NCBI RefSeq assembly: GCF_000346485.2
Contig: NZ_KQ976354.1
Location: forward strand, 4,181,436 to 4,245,435
Source of the DNA: Scytonema hofmannii PCC 7110
GTDB lineage: Bacteria > Cyanobacteriota > Cyanobacteriia > Cyanobacteriales > Nostocaceae
DNA: 64,000 nt
Reading direction: 5' to 3'
Shown in pieces: positions 9,676-18,298 of this stretch. Position numbers and translations under genes: made by a program. Position 1 is the stretch's first letter, and each line of letters begins with the position of its first letter. The notes below the pieces were generated by a model. That model searched no databases, was not told where the DNA came from, and was given only the letters and a program-made list of their open reading frames with translations.

Positions 9676-10206
9676 ATGACAACGGCTTCAAATGTTAATA
9701 CCAACGCTAGTAGCAATAGCGTGTTCCCTCAATTATCCGGTGATGTTTTAAACCGCATTCAAAAAAACCTCTCAACCTTCACTGACATTGTTAATCGCTA
9801 TAAAAGCGGTAATCCAGTGACAAACGGTGACTTAGCAGTATTATCACCTGTGGTTGAGTTTGTCAACTATTTAAATAGTACTGGTCGATTACCTACTGGT
9901 AGCAATACAGTTGCTGGTAGTAGTAATGTGCCTGGTACTACCAGCCCAGTGACAACTAGTGGCAGTGTGGTTCCCTTGCAATCTCCTAATGATGTTTTGA
10001 AGTTGATAGAAGCTGATATCACAAGCTTTTACAATACTGTCAACCGGAATTCTGGTATTGGTGGTAACAATCAGCTTCCACAATCTGCCGCTGATGTCTT
10101 CAAACTCTTGCAGAATGACATCATCGCATACAGTAACAACATCAATAAACTTCAATCTACTAACAGCCCATTAGTTGGTGGTAGCAATACCAATACGATT
10201 CTCTAA
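9676..10206 (+). CDS. Ser/Asn/Thr-rich protein (trio member B)
   Basis: This 176-residue protein has no recognised family. It starts at ATG 9676 behind an unusually strong site (aggagg, 9660-9665). It has no signal peptide and no Cys. Two repeated helical units are visible: SGDVLNRIQKNLSTFTDIVNR near the N-terminus and two PNDVLKLIEADITSFYNTVNR-like units in the second half. The same unit (PSDLLTLFKNDILSANTSIN) appears in the 11113 protein, linking the two genes. Gly/Thr/Ser linkers such as GTTSPVTTSGS connect the units. Function unknown; shared repeats and position suggest joint function with its neighbours. Confidence 0.75.
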   Translation: MTTASNVNTNASSNSVFPQLSGDVLNRIQKNLSTFTDIVNRYKSGNPVTNGDLAVLSPVVEFVNYLNSTGRLPTGSNTVAGSSNVPGTTSPVTTSGSVVPLQSPNDVLKLIEADITSFYNTVNRNSGIGGNNQLPQSAADVFKLLQNDIIAYSNNINKLQSTNSPLVGGSNTNTIL

Positions 10207-11112
10207 GAGAACTCAATTAGTCTCAAAGTTTACTAGCTCATGATTTAACACCCACTCCAGAAACAAAAGAAGAAAGTTGCTTTTTTAGGTTTGTTTTTAG
10301 ACGTTACACAACAGTTATTCTGTTTGCGTCTGAGGCAAACCTATTTTCTTTCATAAAAACGGCCAAGTTTACCCAAAAAAATTCTTGTGTTTTGTATTGT
10401 TTTCTCTCCTATATGACTCCTGTTTGATTTTTGAAATATACGTAGGTAGGGCTAAAGCCCACCACATAAAGCTTGTGTGCGGCAAAGCCCTACCTACTAA
10501 AAAAATCTTATGTTTTGTATTTTTTTCTTTCCTAATTTATTTATATTTAAATAAAAAAAACAGAAAAATATCTAAAAAATAGACAAGCTTATCGAAAAAT
10601 AACTTATTGCTGTTTGTCTTGCAATTGCTTAGATTCTTAATTAACTAGTGTTGATTACAATCCTAAAAAAACAGTCACAATGTGCGTTAGTGGTAGCATC
10701 TATCTTCACTATTATTTCCCTTGGGTGAATAATTTTATGCTAAAGACCTACTGTTCTCTAAGAAAACTAACAAAAGGTATAGCTTTAGTCTTCTAATTGT
10801 TAGTGATGGTAGCTTGTGTTTTCTGTCTTGTAACTCTTACACAGGCAGTAAATCTATCAACGCAATGAAGAGCGATCGCTTCGGCGCAAGCCGTACTCGG
10901 CTTATCGCACTCAAACAGTTCAAATTCTTAGTTGAAATAAGAAATGCTGGGTTAAACCCATTGACGGATCACCCAACAAGCTTTCAAGAGCTATTAGCCA
11001 ATAATGCCTGCCCTCAAAAAACTGTCAAGTGCTAATTGATAAGCAGGATCGACTTTTCTATCTTTTATATTCTACGGGATTTTGGTTCCACAAATTAGGA
11101 GGATTGTTATTC
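10207..11112. other. Intergenic region with palindromic element
   Basis: About 900 bases lie between trio genes B and C. They include a copy of the taggactcc-family palindrome (10409-10500), an A+T-rich stretch to about 10640 and one HIP1 site near 10872. Two short frames (10385-10582 and 10814-11035) have no RBS or recognisable sequence and are not called. The length suggests a separate promoter for gene C. Confidence 0.4.
10409..10500. repeat. Palindromic element, 'taggactcc' family, copy 2
   Basis: The left arm is atgactcctgtttgattttt followed by gaaatatacgtagg, the same flank as at 7945. The centre is gtagggctaaagccca with an imperfect right arm (gcaaagccctacctac). The right outer flank is degenerate. 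Confidence 0.6.
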
Positions 11113-12828
11113 ATGGCGACTTCTACTACTGATATTCTCACACCTAGCGACCCCTTGGCTGGGAGCGTAACTTATGGCTCCTCTGCAAGCACTTCTAGCG
11201 GTTCACTCCCCAACACTTTTGGTGATAGTGCTAACTTATATAGTGGCAGTACTTGGAGTTCCAGTACTAGCAATAATTCTTTTGCTGGTGCTGAAAATAA
11301 CCCATATGCAGGTGGTGGCGGCTACGCTTATGCAAGTCTTGGCAACACGGTTGTTGGTGACAATCAATGGATTATCGGTAAAGAAACCACACCGGAGAGA
11401 TTTTCAAAAGTGATAAATTATACTACAGAGGAAGTGATAGACTCAGCGATCGTCAAGCTGACCAACAGACTTTCTGAGAGTGGCATTACAACTTCTTCCA
11501 CCGATGGAAACCCATTTGCGGGTGGAAACAATCCTTTTGGCAGTACTAATGCTCCAGCTCTCGATTTTTTAAGACAGGTATATGGTGTAAACTTCCCCAT
11601 ACCTGAATCAGCATCGGAGTTCTTAACATCAGTATACGGACAAACCTTACCTGGTGGTTCCAGTAACCCATTTCCCAGTACTGGTACTGAGACTTCAGGT
11701 ACTGGTGGTGGCAATCCGTTTGCTGGTGCTGGAACTTCAAGTGCTGGTGGTAGCAATCCGTTTGCGGGTGCTGGTAGTTCAGGTGCTGGTGTTAGCATAC
11801 CTCAACAGCCATCTTTTGATATCACACAAGTTATCTTTGGTGAAAGCTTACCGTCTGGAGGTAGTGGCAAATCTTCCTCTGAGACACTCAGAGTTGTCCA
11901 AGATGGTTTGTTAAACTTCACGAAAACCGTCAATTCTGCTGTTGGTCAAAGACTTTTTAGTGGTAACAACACACCTCTGAAATCACCTTCAGATTTGTTG
12001 ACGCTTTTTAAGAATGACATACTCAGCGCCAATACCAGTATCAACACTGTTAATGACCTTGCTGGTGGTGGCGAAGATCCCTATAACAACCTGACTGGAG
12101 GTAGTGGTTCTCAGGCTGTTCAGCCATCTTCCGATATTTTGTACACCGTTCTTGGTGGTTTGTTGCCTTTCAGTGGTACTGACAACATTTTCAATACTCC
12201 TGATGGTAGTATACCTGTTGGTTACGGCAATAAGGACTTTGGAAGTGACAGCGCAGTTATCGGTAATTCCAACTGGAATTATGGGCAATCCAATGCAAGC
12301 ATCGGTAATGCTAACTGGAATTGGGATTACACCAAAGATAACGCAACTATTGGTAATGGTAACTGGTATTTAGACTCCAGCCAGAACAACAGAACTTTAG
12401 GTAATGGTAACTGGTACTGGGAGTCAACGGCTGAGAACAATACCTTGGGTAACGGTAACTGGCACTTTGGAAATAACAATACCACCATTGGTAACGGTAA
12501 CTGGGACTTCGGTAGCAACAACACAATCATTGGTAATGGCAATAGGGTCTTTACCAGCAACAGCATTGTAATTGGTAACGGTAACTGGTCTGTTATTATT
12601 GACAAATCTTCCACTGCTGCAGGCGACTTCCTGGGCAAGTTGGACAATTTAGTAATGTCAATGGGAATTAAGGACAGTGCTGATAATCTGGTGAATTCCC
12701 TGATTGGCAAATTCGGTGGTGCTTTTGAACCACTGACAGGTGAGTTAACTGAAGGCGGTCGTAAGACTTACAATCAGCTTTTCTACTCCGATAATAGCAG
12801 TGCGATCGCAGCTGCACCTAGCCCATAG
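11113..12828 (+). CDS. Gly-rich protein with NPFAGG and IGNGNW repeats (trio member C)
   Basis: From ATG 11113, behind taggagg (11095-11101), the protein has 571 residues. It has no signal peptide and no Cys. The N-terminal ~380 residues mix Gly/Ser linkers carrying NPF/NPYAGG motifs (NPYAGGGG, NPFAGGNNPFG, NPFAGAGTS, NPFAGAGSS) with helical units such as PSDLLTLFKNDILSAN. Residues ~383-492 contain eight hexapeptide copies of [IL]GN[GSA]N[WR] spaced 10-17 residues apart, separated by Asn-rich turns. This pattern resembles a beta-solenoid or a YadA-head-like roll, by inference. A hydrophobic helical tail follows. Family unknown. The repeats also create long antisense frames that are not genes. 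Confidence 0.8.
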   Translation: MATSTTDILTPSDPLAGSVTYGSSASTSSGSLPNTFGDSANLYSGSTWSSSTSNNSFAGAENNPYAGGGGYAYASLGNTVVGDNQWIIGKETTPERFSKVINYTTEEVIDSAIVKLTNRLSESGITTSSTDGNPFAGGNNPFGSTNAPALDFLRQVYGVNFPIPESASEFLTSVYGQTLPGGSSNPFPSTGTETSGTGGGNPFAGAGTSSAGGSNPFAGAGSSGAGVSIPQQPSFDITQVIFGESLPSGGSGKSSSETLRVVQDGLLNFTKTVNSAVGQRLFSGNNTPLKSPSDLLTLFKNDILSANTSINTVNDLAGGGEDPYNNLTGGSGSQAVQPSSDILYTVLGGLLPFSGTDNIFNTPDGSIPVGYGNKDFGSDSAVIGNSNWNYGQSNASIGNANWNWDYTKDNATIGNGNWYLDSSQNNRTLGNGNWYWESTAENNTLGNGNWHFGNNNTTIGNGNWDFGSNNTIIGNGNRVFTSNSIVIGNGNWSVIIDKSSTAAGDFLGKLDNLVMSMGIKDSADNLVNSLIGKFGGAFEPLTGELTEGGRKTYNQLFYSDNSSAIAAAPSP

Positions 12829-12840
12829 GCTAAACAAGGA

Positions 12841-12880
12841 TGAAGTATGAAAAAATTTATCTTTCATGCTTCACCCTTTT
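12841..12880 (+). terminator. Rho-independent-type terminator after gene C
   Basis: The stem tgaagtatgaaa (12841-12852) pairs with tttcatgcttca (12862-12873) with one G-U pair, followed by cccttttaa. It lies 13 bases downstream of the trio C stop. The stem is A/T-rich and the U tract short, so efficiency is uncertain. Confidence 0.55.
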
Positions 12881-13054
12881 AACCAAATTCCTTTCGTAGT
12901 GCATGGCAGTTACTTGACATTAGTCCGGTGACTGCTTTTTGTTTTGCCTCATAAACTCAGAAGCAGGCGTTGTCATGGGTGGTGCGGTATCAAGCAACAA
13001 TGTTTTCACGTCTTGATTGCCAAAGCCATAGGTCTTTTACTATACTTTAAGGTA

Positions 13055-13164
13055 TTATAGCCTTTCTCAGTCTAATGAGGTACACCCCCCTTTCATCCCC
13101 CCAAGGCATCGGGGGGACAGAGGGGGGTAATTTTTGTACCTCACCAAGTTGAAATTTGCTGTAA
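13055..13164. mobile_element. 110-bp MITE-like palindromic element
   Basis: Imperfect terminal inverted repeats run from tatagcctttctcagt into tgaggtaca on the left and its complement (gtacctca...gctgtaa) on the right. The centre is a C-rich/G-rich hairpin (ccccccaaggcatcgggggg). A second copy with the same termini but a different centre lies at 61068-61171. There is no ORF. It overlaps the 5' end of an upstream-extended reading of the GNAT gene, supporting the later ATG 13212. Confidence 0.6.
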
Positions 13165-13211
13165 GAGATTATGGTATTTACTATGTGCTGAAAGCGTACC
13201 TAAAGTTATCC

Positions 13212-13682
13212 ATGCTCCGACTTGCAAAACCCGAAGATACAGAAGCATTAATTGCCGTAGCCAAGACAATTGGTTTCGAGCCGAACGAGATCGAGCTAAT
13301 CAGCAAGATGCTTGCTAACTACTTCCATGGCAACAACGACAGTGATTCCTTCTGGATTGCTGACGATGATGAGAAAGACGGAATCGTGGGAGTTGCTTAC
13401 TGTGAGCTTGAACGGATGACTGAGCAGACGTGGAACCTACAATTGATTGCTATTCGCTCTGACTACCAGGGACAAGGACGTGGTGGGAAACTGCTGTGCT
13501 ATGTTGAAGAAATTTTGAAAGCACAAGGTGGGCGAATGCTTCTAGTAGAAACATTGGCAAGCTTAGATCGCACGCGTTCGTTTTACGCAAAATGTGGTTA
13601 TGAAGAAGAAGCTTGCATTCGGGACTTCTACACGACGGGTGCTGATAAGATTGTGTTTCGCAAAGTTTTAAATGCGAACTAG
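13212..13682 (+). CDS. GNAT family N-acetyltransferase
   Basis: An acetyl-CoA-dependent acetyltransferase of unknown substrate. ATG 13212 begins MLRLAKPEDTEALIAVAK, the canonical GNAT beta1-alpha1 start, giving 156 residues. The acetyl-CoA loop QGQGRGGKLL (motif A) follows LQLIAIRSDY, and the C-terminal RSFYAKCGYEEE is typical motif B. A TTG-initiated form from 13134 would read through a palindromic repeat and is rejected. The gene stands alone, 27 bases before the Rpn-type gene. Confidence 0.85.
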   Translation: MLRLAKPEDTEALIAVAKTIGFEPNEIELISKMLANYFHGNNDSDSFWIADDDEKDGIVGVAYCELERMTEQTWNLQLIAIRSDYQGQGRGGKLLCYVEEILKAQGGRMLLVETLASLDRTRSFYAKCGYEEEACIRDFYTTGADKIVFRKVLNAN

Positions 13683-13709
13683 AAAATAAAGACCAGACAA
13701 AATTCAATT

Positions 13710-14687
13710 ATGACCTCTGAAAGAAAAAGAGCTGATAATGATTCACCATGGAAAGAAATTTTAGAAGCCTACTTTCCGCAAGCAATGCAATTTTTCTTCC
13801 CGCAAACAGCCGCATTAATTGACTGGACGCGCCCTTACGAATTTTTAGACAAGGAATTTCAGCAAATTGCACGCGACGCCGAAGTTGGTAGACGATATGC
13901 AGATAAGTTGGTGAAAGTCTGGCAACTGCAAGGAGAGGAAATGTGGTTGTTGATACACGTAGAAGTTCAAGCTAGCCCGGAAGACGACTTTGCACAAAGA
14001 ATGTTTTCCTACAACTTGCGGATCTTCGACCGCTTTGGCAAACCTGCCATCAGTTTAGCCATTTTGTGCGATGCCGACCCCGAATGGCGACCGAATCGGT
14101 ATAGTTTTCGCTACCCTAACACCAGGCTGAAATTTGAATTTGGTATTGTCAAGCTACTCGATTACCAAAACCGTTGGGCAGAGTTAGAAGCGAGTGACAA
14201 TCCATTTGCCACAGTGGTGATGGCACACTTAAAAATGCAACAAACAACGAAAAAGCCCCAGGAAAGGAAAAGTTGGAAATTTAGCTTGATAAGACGGTTG
14301 TATGACTTGGGATGGCAAGAGAAAGAGATTCGGAACCTATATCGATTTATCGATTGGATTATGATATTACCAGATGGATTAGAAGCAGAGTTTTGGCAGG
14401 AATTTAAGCAATTTGAGCAGGAGCGTCGGATGAGTTACATTACTACAGGTGAGCGCATTGGCTACGAGCGCGGAAAGAGCGAAGGCAAGATCGAAGGAGA
14501 GCTTGAAGGCGAACAAAAGCTTGTTCTACGGCTACTGAGAAGACGAGTAGGAGAATTACCACAAGCACTCATCGAAAGCATTCAAACCCTCTCAGTTACA
14601 CAATTAGAATCACTAGGCGAAGCTTTGTTAGATTTTACAGCCATGGAAGACTTGCTCGACTGGTTAGACGCCAATCGCACAGTCTAA
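13710..14687 (+). CDS. Rpn/DUF4351-type putative nuclease
   Basis: This 325-residue protein matches the cyanobacterial Rpn-like group, often annotated as cytosolic protein or transposase with a C-terminal DUF4351 domain. The core has a PD-(D/E)XK-like arrangement (DKLVKVW, then WLLIHVEVQAS with the E-x-Q signature). A linker YERGKSEGKIEGELEGE is followed by the C-terminal LLRRRVGELPQALIESIQTLS and WLDANRTV. Members are implicated in recombination or DNA cleavage; the role here is unknown. Two fragments of the same gene lie downstream, so the locus has undergone duplication. Confidence 0.8.
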   Translation: MTSERKRADNDSPWKEILEAYFPQAMQFFFPQTAALIDWTRPYEFLDKEFQQIARDAEVGRRYADKLVKVWQLQGEEMWLLIHVEVQASPEDDFAQRMFSYNLRIFDRFGKPAISLAILCDADPEWRPNRYSFRYPNTRLKFEFGIVKLLDYQNRWAELEASDNPFATVVMAHLKMQQTTKKPQERKSWKFSLIRRLYDLGWQEKEIRNLYRFIDWIMILPDGLEAEFWQEFKQFEQERRMSYITTGERIGYERGKSEGKIEGELEGEQKLVLRLLRRRVGELPQALIESIQTLSVTQLESLGEALLDFTAMEDLLDWLDANRTV

Positions 14688-15235
14688 GGTAAGTTGTTGG
14701 GAAGCTCTACTGAAGCTAGGCTCCCAAGACTCAATAGCTAACAATCCAAGTCGATGTTTTTTCAAGCTTTCGGATTGATAACATTATGATATTACCAAAT
14801 AGGTTAGAAGCAGAGTTTTGGCAGGAATTTAAGCAATTTGAGCAGGAGCGTCGGATGAGTTACATGACTACAGGTGAGCGTATTGGCTACGAGCGCGGAA
14901 AGAGCGAAGGCAAGATCGAAGGCAAGATCGAAGGCAAGATCGAAGGAGAGCTTGAAGGCGAACAAAAGCTTGTTCTACGGCTACTGAGAAGACGAGTAGG
15001 AGAGTTACCACAAGCACTCATCGAAAGCGTTCAAACCCTCTCAGTTACACAATTAGAATCACTAGGCGAAGCTTTGTTAGATTTTACAGCCATGGAAGAC
15101 TTGCTCGACTGGTTAGACGCCAATCGCACAGCATAAGGTAAGTTGTTGGGAAGTTCTACTGAAGCTAGACTCCCAAGACTCAATAGCTCTACAATCCAAG
15201 TTGATGTTTTTTCCAAGCTTTCGGATTGATAACAT
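14361..15235 (+). repeat. Tandem duplication of the Rpn gene 3' end
   Basis: Unit 1 (14361-14785, 425 bases) covers the last third of the Rpn gene plus its 3' flank. Unit 2 (14786-about 15235) repeats it at high identity, including the downstream string ggtaagttgttgggaag. Unit 2 is about 25 bases longer because it has two extra copies of a 12-base GKIE-coding repeat. A direct tandem duplication is the simplest explanation. Confidence 0.85.
14786..15136 (+). pseudogene. Duplicated C-terminal fragment of Rpn/DUF4351 gene
   Basis: The frame encodes 116 residues nearly identical to residues 218-325 of the protein at 13710, beginning MILPNRLEAEFW. It keeps the DUF4351 tail but lacks the whole nuclease core. 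The linker has expanded to GKIEGKIEGKIEGELEGE. It arose from the tandem duplication, and no ribosome site is seen. Confidence 0.8.
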
Positions 15236-15326
15236 CACTGCCGTAAGGCGGATACGGCTTGCTCTTCGCCATTAGCTAAGTCCGGCTGACGCTTCGCTAT
15301 CAGTTCTCAATGAAACATCCTTTGAT

Positions 15327-15581
15327 TTGCATCGTCTTTTGGTTGATTTAAAAGATACGATCAGTTTAGCTATTTTGTGCGATGCCGACCCCGAATGGCG
15401 ACCAAATCGGTATAGTTTTCGCTACCCTAACACCAGGCTGAAATTTGAATTTGGTATTGTCAAGCTTCTGGATTACCAAAACCGTTGGGCAGAGTTAGAA
15501 GCGAGTGACAATCCATTTGCCACAGTGGTGATGGCACATTTAAAAATGCAACAGACAACGAAAAAGCCTCAAGAAAACTGA
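15327..15581 (+). pseudogene. Internal fragment of Rpn/DUF4351 gene
   Basis: Bases ~15358-15572 match ~14050-14265 of the Rpn gene (LAILCDADPEWRPNRYSF through QQTTKKPQE) with few changes, then stop. The fragment lies after the C-terminal copy, so segment order is inverted relative to the parent gene. This implies a deletion inside a once longer duplication. Confidence 0.8.
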
Positions 15582-15689
15582 GGTTACGCCAACTTCTCTA
15601 TCTTCTCATAGGTGTCAATCATGCCTAGTTATGCACTGAACGATCGGACTTTTAGCATGAGAGTGGATTAGACATCTGGTGGAAAAGGT

Positions 15690-15717
15690 GTAAGGGTGCA
15701 AGGCGTTGCGCCCCTAC
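15690..15717. repeat. Hairpin repeat (gcgcaaggcattgcgc family), variant
   Basis: A slightly diverged copy (gtgcaaggcgttgcgcccc core) lies in the 210-base gap between the Rpn fragments and the VOC gene. Nothing else is seen in this gap. Confidence 0.65.
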
Positions 15718-15791
15718 CAAGACTTTTGGGTAATGCATAATTAATTTCTGGAGATGTCTATGAACAAGTTTCGGTTCAGAAGTGGAAGTTT

Positions 15792-16202
15792 TTAAGGTAA
15801 GTTTGGCATATGCACAAATTCTAGTTTGATTCCATCAGGATCGGCAAAGTAAAAAGCGTAGTAGCCAGGAGCGTAGTGGTTGTATTCTGCGGGTGCATCC
15901 AAAATTGTACCGCCCATATCCAGAACGATCTGGTACAGTTTATCGACTTGCTCTCGACTTTCAGCGTTAAAGGCAAGGTGATGCAATCCTGGTGAGTAGC
16001 GGTCATGAATTTTGTTAGGAGAGTCCGGGCGGCTGTTGTAAATGAGAATAGCCCCCGCACTCTGTTGCCACCACATGATGAATTCTTCGTTCTTTTCTAC
16101 CTGCTGATACCCCATGAACTGTAAAATCTGGTCGTAAAAAGGTTCCGATAAGGCGCGATCGCTCACCGTTAAAGATAAGTGGTTGATTGTACCTAACGTC
16201 AT
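15792..16202 (-). CDS. VOC (glyoxalase/bleomycin-resistance) family protein
   Basis: A 136-residue single-domain VOC metalloenzyme of unknown substrate. The paired beta-alpha-beta-beta-beta modules begin INHLSLTVSD and LHHLAFNAES. Likely metal ligands are the His in each (INH, LHH) and the Glu in the terminal DPDGIKLEFVHM. Members include glyoxalases, dioxygenases and antibiotic-binding proteins; this sequence cannot be narrowed further. It stands alone on the minus strand. Confidence 0.85.
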   Translation of the reverse strand: MTLGTINHLSLTVSDRALSEPFYDQILQFMGYQQVEKNEEFIMWWQQSAGAILIYNSRPDSPNKIHDRYSPGLHHLAFNAESREQVDKLYQIVLDMGGTILDAPAEYNHYAPGYYAFYFADPDGIKLEFVHMPNLP

Positions 16203-16330
16203 AGCAGCTTACCAAGCAGTTGTTTGTACTGAGTTTATCTTAGTACTTTTGTTCTTGTATGCGAAGCAGGTTGTTAGTTCATAACATAGAGTTAATCAAC
16301 AGACAATACTGCTCGGATAAGCGGAAATTA

Positions 16331-16362
16331 GAACCCCGGTTTCGCAGAAGAAACCGGGGTTC
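16331..16362. repeat. Perfect 13-bp inverted repeat
   Basis: gaaccccggtttc (16331-16343) and gaaaccggggttc (16350-16362) form a perfect 13-bp stem with a 6-base loop. It lies upstream of the minus-strand VOC gene in a gap with no other feature. It resembles the short dispersed palindromes of cyanobacterial intergenic DNA. Confidence 0.7.
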
Positions 16363-16527
16363 TGACATCAACGCCCTTAGCTGCTTTCAGTTTCTGCTAA
16401 GCATGCTTGCTGTTCTGCTGAGAGCGCTGGTTTCGCTTGTCCGACGACTAACTATTGTTTCTAACTTTGTTTTCGCTCAGAGCCAATTCACTAGTATAAA
16501 CATCACTCACTCCTTGAGTGAACAATC

Positions 16528-16610
16528 GTAGGGGCGCAAGGCATTGCGCCTCTACGAATGCTACGAAACCATTCCGAACAAGAACAGTTGTTAGCCTTGT
16601 TGGTTAATAG
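16528..16610. repeat. Composite hairpin element, right part
   Basis: The hairpin core is followed by caaaccattccga/aagaacagttgttagcc-type sequence shared with the copy at 26591-26682. The left flank seen at 22542 and 26591 is missing. Its right end supplies the stop codon region of the minus-strand Rpn remnant. Confidence 0.6.
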
Positions 16611-16870
16611 CTTGTCTTACTACCTCAATATCTAGTTCGAGGACTGGTGCAATTTGTTCTAAGCTCAATCCTTCTTTTAACAACTTTGGAATTGTTTCTA
16701 ACTTTGTTTCTTCCTTAACTTCTTGATAAAACCTGGTTTGTCGCCATTCTGTTAATCCAAACATTGCTTCCAACTCCTGCCGACTTTGATTTGAGAATTT
16801 ATAAATTAACATCCTTTCTACTAATTCTAAAAGCTGACTACGGTTCGCAGCATCTGCTTTGGGAAACGCT
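16591..16870 (-). pseudogene. C-terminal remnant of an Rpn/DUF2887-type protein
   Basis: The readable frame (KADAANRSQLLELVERMLIYKF, then LEAMFGLTEWRQTRFYQEVK and LSLEQIAPVLELDIEVVRQA) is the typical C-terminal tail of Rpn/DUF2887 putative transposases of cyanobacteria. The nuclease core is missing. The open frame runs to about 16870 before homology ends, with no proper start upstream of the internal ATG at 16812. Confidence 0.6.
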
Positions 16871-16970
16871 ATATTACAGTTGAATGCTATAATTCACTAT
16901 CTTAAAATTCTGTGCTTTGATTAAATTTGAAAGTTGAGAATCTGCTGTGTCACAGGTTCTTACTACAATT

Positions 16971-17636
16971 CTATTTATTGTGAAGTGGAGTCCAATCTCC
17001 AGAAGCAACAAAGCTCGCCCAATACTTTGGATGCTGGTATTTTGGTGTTGCCAACATCTCTAGTTGTGCTTCCCTCAGTGCTTCATGTCTGCCCTGACTT
17101 GCTTTCAATTTCTGATAATATTTCACCATCAGCTCTTTAGTACCAGCATCGTCCACTTTCCACAAACTTAAGACCTGGCTTTGAGAACCAGCAATGACTA
17201 GAGCACAACAAAAGCCATAAAGCCCATCCCCAACTTTAATATCACCCAATCCCGTTTCGCAAGCTGACAGCACCACTAACTGTGTCCCACGTAAATCCAG
17301 TCCCGCCACTTCCAGTGAAGTGAGTACGCCATCATCAGAATTTTGTGAAACCGTTCGGCGATTGTTAAAACCAGCCAAAGCCAAACCAGAACGCAGCAGG
17401 GGATTTTCTCCTGAGAATGTAACAGGTGTTTGGGAATCAAAATTATTCAACTGAGGTTTGATTTGTTGGTCAGTGAGGAAAAAGCCATGAGTTGCTAGGT
17501 GTAAAATACTGGGAGCAGAAAGTTGCTTGATGGCTGTTTCTGTGGCTTTGGTACCAGATAATATTGTTGCACTCGAAAAAATTACCTTGATTTGTTGTGC
17601 TTCTTCTTGAGTATTCCCCAGTCTTGGAAATTGCAT
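16971..17636 (-). pseudogene. CHAT-domain remnant of a TPR-CHAT protein
   Basis: The 221 residues are a caspase-like CHAT protease domain with the catalytic His in LHLATHGFF and Cys in VVLSACETGLG, ending KYWASFVASGDWTPL. In the family this domain usually follows a long TPR array, which is absent. The frame stays open upstream to ~17740 (readable as QLDYDKQQTIAATPKSATRG), so the start is ambiguous and the gene appears 5'-truncated. It could still encode a free CHAT domain. CHAT proteases act in conflict and cell-death systems. Confidence 0.7.
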
Positions 17637-17948
17637 ACTAGTTGTGAGGTCATTGGAACGACGGTGAGTAGCACCCCTAGTTGCGGACTTTGGTGTAGCG
17701 GCAATAGTTTGTTGTTTGTCATAGTCTAGTTGACAGGAAACTTTTGTGCGATCGCGATGGTAGCACAGGACACAACAACCTTCGGGTGCAAGTTCTCCGG
17801 AAGCTTGAATTTAATAATACTTGTACCCCAAATTCTGATTGTGTTTGCAACTTTTTGAGGTAAGTTTTGTGGAGTTTACAAATTGCATTCTTGACAAGAC
17901 AATGCAAATGCATTACATTAAAAGAAATCTTAAATAAATTAATTTTCT

Positions 17949-18281
17949 ATGGCAGTAACACAAATTATATGCGTAGAATCTAGCCTTACCGATCGCTATC
18001 AGACTACAGTCCCTGATGCTGTTCGCAAAATTCTTGGCTTAAGTAAGCGCGATAAAATTTGCTACACAATTCAATCCGATGGTAAAGTAGTAATTTCTCG
18101 CGCCGAGCAGACCCAGAGCGATCCTGTCCTTGGGCAGTTTCTGAATTTTCTTGCACGAGATATTGAAAAAAATCCTCAGCATTTACAAGCACTTAGCCCT
18201 GATTTAGTTAGTCGTGTTCAGTCCTTGGTTGCTGAAGTTGATTGCGATCTTGATGCTCCACTCTCTGATGAGGATGAATAA
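17949..18281 (+). CDS. prlF: Antitoxin, PrlF family
   Basis: A 110-residue AbrB/SpoVT-fold protein. The N-terminal swapped-hairpin segment SSLTDRYQTTVPDAVRKILGL, then KRDKICYTI and GKVVISRA, is diagnostic. The remainder is an acidic helical toxin-binding tail ending PLSDEDE. It precedes the YhaV toxin by 17 bases. PrlF neutralises YhaV and autorepresses the operon in E. coli; the same arrangement is inferred here. Confidence 0.9.
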   Translation: MAVTQIICVESSLTDRYQTTVPDAVRKILGLSKRDKICYTIQSDGKVVISRAEQTQSDPVLGQFLNFLARDIEKNPQHLQALSPDLVSRVQSLVAEVDCDLDAPLSDEDE

Positions 18282-18298
18282 ATTTGTCTCTAAACCAG

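Noticed and set aside
10385-11035. Two plus-strand short frames in the trio B-C gap
   Set aside because: They run through palindromic repeat or A+T-rich DNA, lack ribosome sites and resemble nothing.
11418-11798. Long minus-strand frame opposite trio gene C
   Set aside because: It is the antisense of Gly/Pro/Asn repeats (mirror Pro/Ala/Leu repeats), with no ribosome site. The same holds for 12327-12710 and 8722-8916.
13134-13211. Upstream extension of the GNAT gene
   Set aside because: The added residues are read through the end of a palindromic element; the GNAT fold begins exactly at ATG 13212.
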